This document shows, in pieces, positions 20,496 to 21,046 of a stretch of DNA of 21,046 bases (within the stretch, counting starts at the first letter, position 1; each line of letters begins with the position of its first letter). The stretch spans positions 1-21,046 of the IMG/VR virus record IMGVR_UViG_3300024346_000620. The stretch is one strand, 5' to 3'. Both the position numbers and the translations under genes were made by a program. The stretch is from a virus. The notes under the pieces are model-generated. The model had not been told where the DNA came from and ran no database searches. It saw only the letters and a program-made list of their open reading frames with translations.

Positions 20496-21046
20496 TTAAT
20501 CAAACAGTGCTGGGTTTAAATTATTTTCTTCTTTTTTACGCAATCGATCACGCTTCCAACCTTCACGCTGCTTTTCTCTTTTGGCAAGTTCTTCAGCAGA
20601 TGGTGCTATGGGATCTGGGTCAGGTAATACTTCTACTTCATCAAGTGTTGGTAAGAAAGCATCATATGCGTTTTTATTCATTTCAAACCCAACAAACTCT
20701 CTACCGTAACGTAATGCAGTTCTCGGCGTAGTGAAGCCACCACAAAATGGATCCATTACTACATCGCCACGATTACTACTATATAGGATAAACTTCTCAA
20801 TCCAATCTTCATTCAGTTGGTTCTTGTTTTTAATTTGTCCAGGTTTATGACTACGCGGCATTGTCTGCACTGTCAATCGGTCATGATAACTATCTTTACT
20901 ATCAGTGTAATAAGCATTAGTATTAAATGTACGCTTTTGCTTGCTTGTTTCTGGCTTTGACCAAAACAAAACATGATAGTGACTACTTACAAATTTGTTT
21001 TTTGTTGATACACCAAAACTATATTGTGCAATAATATGATTAATTT
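20496..21046 (-). CDS. DNA methyltransferase (N6-A/N4-C type), 5' end outside the window
   Basis: About 182 residues are visible and the frame stays open to the right edge, so the true start lies beyond 21046. The in-frame TTG at 20969 is not the start: the upstream residues IIAQYSFGV...SSHYHVLFWSKPET continue the methyltransferase fold. NEDWIEKFIL (near a conserved substrate helix) precedes DVVMDPFCGGFTTPRTALRYGREFVGFEMN (the start only: DPFCGGFTT), which is the SAM-binding motif I region typical of the pfam01555 family. The catalytic DPPY-type motif would be upstream and is not seen. The C-terminus is a charged tail with many Glu, Lys and Arg. It probably methylates phage DNA against host restriction. 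Family confidence is good; the base and site methylated cannot be read. Confidence 0.85.
   Translation of the reverse strand, partial: INHIIAQYSFGVSTKNKFVSSHYHVLFWSKPETSKQKRTFNTNAYYTDSKDSYHDRLTVQTMPRSHKPGQIKNKNQLNEDWIEKFILYSSNRGDVVMDPFCGGFTTPRTALRYGREFVGFEMNKNAYDAFLPTLDEVEVLPDPDPIAPSAEELAKREKQREGWKRDRLRKKEENNLNPALFD

Noticed and set aside
1-21046. CRISPR array, insertion sequence or integrase/attachment site
   Set aside because: No regularly spaced direct repeats, transposase, integrase or flanking duplications were seen.

Overview
The window looks like the genome of a T4-like (myovirus-type) bacteriophage. The evidence is a T4 gp41-type replicative helicase, a PAAR spike-tip protein (T4 gp5.4 type), tail-fibre-like adhesins, tightly packed genes, and repeated late promoters of the T4 form (here GATAAATA; T4 itself uses TATAAATA). 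The DNA is AT-rich by eye. The set of small conserved proteins resembles marine T4-like phages of cyanobacteria and alphaproteobacteria (for example SAR11), but that host guess comes from memory of families and not from a search. Every gene I accept lies on the minus strand, so transcription runs from high to low coordinates.

Layout, in the direction of transcription. (1) 21046-19034: the 3' part of a DNA methyltransferase cut by the window edge, then the DnaB/gp41-type helicase behind its own sigma70-like promoter. (2) 19008-16136: a late operon of two small conserved proteins, a protein with nucleic-acid-ligase-like motifs (KWDG), a small membrane protein and a basic protein. (3) 16056-15805: an 83-aa gene with its own late promoter and terminator. 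(4) 15688-14043: a tail-fibre-like protein with Ig-like and SPRY-like domains plus a small probable virion protein, followed by a long structured 3' UTR. (5) 13849-10027: two late-promoter units of small, mostly unidentified proteins, including an XhlA-like membrane protein, ending at a perfect-palindrome terminator. (6) 9881-9192: a PD-(D/E)XK nuclease behind a sigma70-like promoter. (7) 9174-3966: virion genes: a fibre-like protein, an LSm-like protein, the PAAR tip and a 698-aa structural protein. (8) 3931-3254: a P-loop kinase with a late promoter. (9) 3193-44: an early-type block with a glycosyltransferase, two small unknown genes, an exported peptidoglycan-binding/GH12-like protein and another small gene, most of them with their own TTGACA promoter.

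Two regulatory classes can be read directly. TTGACA/TATAAT-type promoters serve the replication and nuclease genes and the left-end accessory genes. GATAAATA elements about 20-50 bp upstream of starts serve most virion and operon-head genes. Several terminators run straight into the next early promoter. The helicase and the nuclease share an unusual TATAAT-N6-ATG layout without a Shine-Dalgarno sequence, which predicts leaderless mRNAs. The most interesting protein-level signals are the ligase-like protein at 17211-18557 and the exported GH12-like protein at 346-1614.
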